In this document: positions 6,937 through 9,161 of the stretch, in pieces
Position numbering within the stretch: the first letter of the stretch is position 1
How the letters are laid out: every line of letters starts with the position of its first letter
Origin: Chitinophagaceae bacterium
GTDB lineage: Bacteria > Bacteroidota > Bacteroidia > Chitinophagales > Chitinophagaceae
Length of the DNA: 9,161 nucleotides
NCBI GenBank assembly: GCA_947463755.1
Contig: CANHUK010000038.1
Location: forward strand, 1-9,161
Direction of reading: 5' to 3'
Translations under genes and position numbers: made by a program
The notes under the pieces: generated by a model
The model's database searches: none
Told to the model about the DNA's origin: nothing
Seen by the model: the letters and a program-made list of their open reading frames with translations, nothing else

Positions 6937-7902
6937 ATGCAAGCAAGGGAAATCCTGGAAATTGCGGAAAGAACGATCCGACTGGAGGCAGAAGCCTTGA
7001 CGGGGCTGATTCCTACCCTGGATGCTGATTTTGTGGATGCCGTCCGGAAAGTCCACCAAAGCAAGGGTCGACTGGTGGTGACCGGAATCGGGAAAAGTGC
7101 CATTGTGGGTTCCAAGATCGTCGCAACCCTGAACAGTACCGGCACGCCTGCCCTGTTCATGCATGCCGCTGATGCCATACACGGCGATCTGGGAATGATC
7201 CAGGGCGATGATGTGGTCATGATCATCTCAAAGAGCGGCGAAAGCCCCGAGATACGCGTACTCATCCCGCTGATCAGGAATCTGGGAAACCCGATCATCG
7301 CCGTGGTGGGCAACACAGCGTCGCTCCTGGCGCGCGAGGCTGATTTCGTGCTGAATACCAGTGTATCCCAGGAGGCATGCCCCAATAATCTGGCGCCCAC
7401 ATCCAGCACCACGGCCCAGATGGTGATGGGGGACGCACTGGCGGTCTGCCTGATGGAAATCAATGGTTTCAGTGCCGCAGACTTTGCCAAGTTCCATCCC
7501 GGAGGAGCATTGGGCAAAAAGTTATACCTACAGGTGCAGGACCTGAGCAAACAGAACGAATGCCCCGCCGTTCAATCCGACAGCTCCGTCAGGGACGTGA
7601 TCCTGGAGATCACCCGCAAAAGACTGGGTTGCACGGCCGTGATTGCTACCGACCGGAAGATACTGGGGATCATCACCGACGGCGACCTCAGACGAATGCT
7701 GGAGAAGGATGTTCCCTGGAATGAATACAGGGCGGGAGACATCATGCACCCACACCCCAAAGTCATTAACCATGATGCACTGGCAGTTAACGCCCTGGAA
7801 CTGATGAGGAAAAATAATATCACCCAGTTACTCGTTACAGAACAGGATACATACATGGGAATCATTCACCTTCATGACCTGGTCAGGGAAGGTTTGATCT
7901 GA
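6937..7902 (+). CDS. kdsD: D-arabinose-5-phosphate isomerase (KpsF/GutQ family)
   Basis: The enzyme converts ribulose 5-phosphate to arabinose 5-phosphate, the first step toward Kdo of lipopolysaccharide, in the cytoplasm. The protein has 321 residues from this start, close to the usual 320-330. The N-terminal SIS domain contains VTGIGKSAIVGSK (48-60), SKSGESPE (98-105), QEACPNNLAPTSSTT (145-159) and FHPGGALGKKL (186-196). Lys53, Glu105, Glu146 and His187 line up, each offset by exactly six, with the E. coli KdsD residues Lys59, Glu111, Glu152 and His193 (numbers from memory). Two CBS domains follow, at about 208-262 (GIITDGDLRRML, 244-255) and 268-321. An in-frame ATG at 6883 would add 18 residues unlike the family, so 6937 is preferred. 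No Shine-Dalgarno sequence is seen. manC follows 36 bases downstream on the same strand, probably in one transcript. Capsule or gut-sugar paralogues (KpsF, GutQ) share the fold; the specific role is inferred. Confidence 0.93.
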   Translation: MQAREILEIAERTIRLEAEALTGLIPTLDADFVDAVRKVHQSKGRLVVTGIGKSAIVGSKIVATLNSTGTPALFMHAADAIHGDLGMIQGDDVVMIISKSGESPEIRVLIPLIRNLGNPIIAVVGNTASLLAREADFVLNTSVSQEACPNNLAPTSSTTAQMVMGDALAVCLMEINGFSAADFAKFHPGGALGKKLYLQVQDLSKQNECPAVQSDSSVRDVILEITRKRLGCTAVIATDRKILGIITDGDLRRMLEKDVPWNEYRAGDIMHPHPKVINHDALAVNALELMRKNNITQLLVTEQDTYMGIIHLHDLVREGLI

Positions 7903-7938
7903 TCATCATGCACTCCTCAGTCAAACAATCATAACATT

Positions 7939-9021
7939 ATGAATAACAACCAATACGTCGCCATCATGGCCGGGGGGATAGGCAGCAGATTCTGGCCGGT
8001 CAGCAGGATGGCATATCCCAAGCAGTTCCTGGACATTCTCGGTACAGGCAGGACCCTGATCCAGGGCACCTTCGACCGGTTTGCCAAATTCATTCCGGTT
8101 TCCAATATCTATGTGGTCACCTCCGAGGAATACAGGCACATCGTCGCCGAGCAGCTCCCGGGTGTTCCGGCAGAAAATATCCTCTGCGAACCCTCCCGGA
8201 AAAACACCGCACCCTGCATCGCCTACATTTCATTCAAACTCGCGGCACTGAACCCACAGGGTAGTCTGATCTGTGCACCGGCCGACCACATCATCCTCGA
8301 TGACACTGCTTTCAACAAAGTGTGTCTGGAGGCGATGGATTTTGTCGTGAAACATCGGGCCCTCATCACCCTGGGCATCAAACCTTCGCATCCCAATACC
8401 GGATACGGATACATTCAGTTCGAACAACAACCGGTGAGTGATAATGTCTACCAGGTGAAGACATTCACCGAAAAACCGAATCTCGAGATCGCCAGGACCT
8501 TTCTGCAGAGCGGTGACTTTCTCTGGAACGCCGGGATCTTCGTATGGCAGATCAAAAATATTGTCGAGGCGTTCGAGAAATACCTGCCTGAAATGTCGGA
8601 ACTATTCGTGACGGAGTCCGCAACATTCAACACGCCGGCCGAAAAAGAGGCCATCAACAGGATCTATCCCCAGTGTACCAATATTTCCATCGATTACGGC
8701 ATCATGGAAAAAGCGGATAATGTCTACATCATTCCGTCGAGTTTCGGCTGGAGCGACCTGGGAACCTGGAACTCGGCCTACGACAACATGGAACACGACT
8801 ACCTCGGAAATGCGGCCGCAGGAAGACAGATCATGGTCATTGATTCTACAAAATGCATGGTGCATGTTCCGAATGAGAAACTGGTCGTATTGCAGGGCCT
8901 CGACGACTTCATTGTCGTGGACACGAAAGACGTGCTGCTGATATGCAAGAAAGAAAAGGAACAGGAGATCAAGGAATATGTAGCCGAAGTCAAACGGAAC
9001 AAAGGCGACCGCTTCCTCTGA
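7939..9021 (+). CDS. manC: Mannose-1-phosphate guanylyltransferase
   Basis: The enzyme joins mannose 1-phosphate and GTP to give GDP-mannose and pyrophosphate, feeding mannose-, fucose- and rhamnose-type surface glycans. The 360-residue protein is a single nucleotidyltransferase domain plus a short beta-helix-like end; it lacks the C-terminal phosphomannose isomerase domain of bifunctional ManC/AlgA. Landmarks are the GTP loop AGGIGSRFWPVSR with Lys28 (11-28), EPSRKNTAPCIAY (84-96), PADH with the probable metal ligand Asp116 (114-117), TFTEKP (175-180), FLWNAGIF (194-201), SIDYGIMEKA (250-259) and SFGWSDLGTW (268-277). The end, DTKDVLLICKKEKEQEIK (328-345), is typical of the family. The ATG follows kdsD by 36 bases that contain no promoter-like box or Shine-Dalgarno sequence, which suggests co-transcription with kdsD. 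The symbol could equally be manC or cpsB by local custom; the function is secure from the motifs. Confidence 0.94.
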   Translation: MNNNQYVAIMAGGIGSRFWPVSRMAYPKQFLDILGTGRTLIQGTFDRFAKFIPVSNIYVVTSEEYRHIVAEQLPGVPAENILCEPSRKNTAPCIAYISFKLAALNPQGSLICAPADHIILDDTAFNKVCLEAMDFVVKHRALITLGIKPSHPNTGYGYIQFEQQPVSDNVYQVKTFTEKPNLEIARTFLQSGDFLWNAGIFVWQIKNIVEAFEKYLPEMSELFVTESATFNTPAEKEAINRIYPQCTNISIDYGIMEKADNVYIIPSSFGWSDLGTWNSAYDNMEHDYLGNAAAGRQIMVIDSTKCMVHVPNEKLVVLQGLDDFIVVDTKDVLLICKKEKEQEIKEYVAEVKRNKGDRFL

Positions 9022-9072
9022 CCGCATTTCATATCTTACCCCTTTTCTCTTTGCAGCGGTCCGACAATTTTT

Positions 9073-9079
9073 GAGGAAA
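9073..9079 (+). promoter_or_regulatory. Ribosome binding site of the aminotransferase gene
   Basis: GAGGAAA lies eight bases before the ATG at 9088 (11 bases counted from the GAGG core). It is the only reasonable Shine-Dalgarno sequence at a gene start in the window, and it supports 9088 as the start. A weak -7-like TCTCTTTG at 9046-9053 could be its promoter, giving a leader of about 30 bases, but no -33 element is evident. Confidence 0.45.
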
Positions 9080-9087
9080 TTTGCTTC

Positions 9088-9161
9088 ATGATCCCCATCA
9101 GTAGCAAGTTACCCGACGTCGGCACCAACATATTTACGATCATGAGCGGGTTGGCCGTGGA
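9088..9161 (+). CDS. PLP-dependent aminotransferase (methionine/kynurenine type), C-terminus missing
   Basis: Only 24 codons are visible before the right edge. They read MIPISSKLPDVG followed by TNIFTIMSGLAV. This opening is characteristic of the fold-type I aminotransferases annotated as methionine or kynurenine aminotransferase (E. coli YbdL-like), where S-K-L-P-x-x-G-T-x-I-F-x-x-M-S precedes the 'NLSQGFPDF' segment. Such enzymes transfer an amino group from methionine, glutamine or aromatic amino acids to 2-oxo acids, and in some bacteria they close the methionine salvage cycle. The catalytic lysine and the cofactor-binding residues lie beyond the window, so function rests on the N-terminus alone. 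The gene starts 66 bases after manC and has its own ribosome binding site, so it may be a separate unit. Confidence 0.72.
   Translation, partial: MIPISSKLPDVGTNIFTIMSGLAV

Noticed and set aside
9020..9061. GACCGC / GCGGTC inverted repeat after manC as a terminator
   Set aside because: The stem has only six pairs with a 30-base loop and no T-run. It also overlaps the manC stop, so it is likely chance.

Overview
The window looks like chromosomal DNA from a member of the Bacteroidota, perhaps a Chitinophaga-like lineage. That placement is inference, with the phylum likely and the class only a guess. It rests on several things: a single-domain 360-residue mannose-1-phosphate guanylyltransferase, a RecQ with a long extension after the HRDC domain, a GMC oxidoreductase of the type common in that phylum, almost no Shine-Dalgarno sequences, and -7 boxes resembling TAnnTTTG just upstream of several starts. 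All reading frames are intact. I see no RNA gene, mobile element, CRISPR array or sign of recent transfer. No gene-free stretch exceeds 300 bases; the longest is the 229-base divergent region between recQ and kdsD.

Layout. (1) From the left edge to 1633 (+) lies a GMC-family FAD oxidoreductase cut at its N-terminus. It is followed by a strong hairpin (1680-1720). (2) A 144-base spacer carries a short perfect palindrome and a -7-like box that almost touches the next start. (3) From 1778 to 4393 (+) lies a large cytoplasmic GH63/MGH1-like glycoside hydrolase. It ends 16 bases from (4) a convergent recQ helicase (4410-6707, -), with a small palindrome filling the gap. (5) The divergent region 6708-6936 holds a recQ promoter candidate, an inverted repeat and a -7 box for the next gene. 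(6) kdsD (6937-7902, +) and manC (7939-9021, +) are probably co-transcribed. (7) After 66 bases the first 24 codons of a methionine/kynurenine-type aminotransferase begin (9088, +) and run off the right edge.

Working together: kdsD makes arabinose 5-phosphate, the first committed precursor of Kdo for lipopolysaccharide. manC makes GDP-mannose, used for mannose- and fucose-type surface sugars. The two therefore form a small envelope-sugar precursor unit. The GMC enzyme and the GH63 enzyme both concern carbohydrates, but they appear to be transcribed separately. The helicase and the aminotransferase are housekeeping neighbours.

I did not find a convincing undescribed system. The items most worth a second look are a cysteine triad in the GMC enzyme that matches the spacing of the iron-sulphur motif of bacterial FAD-glucose dehydrogenase, the unknown substrate of the GH63 enzyme, and the apparently leaderless start architecture.
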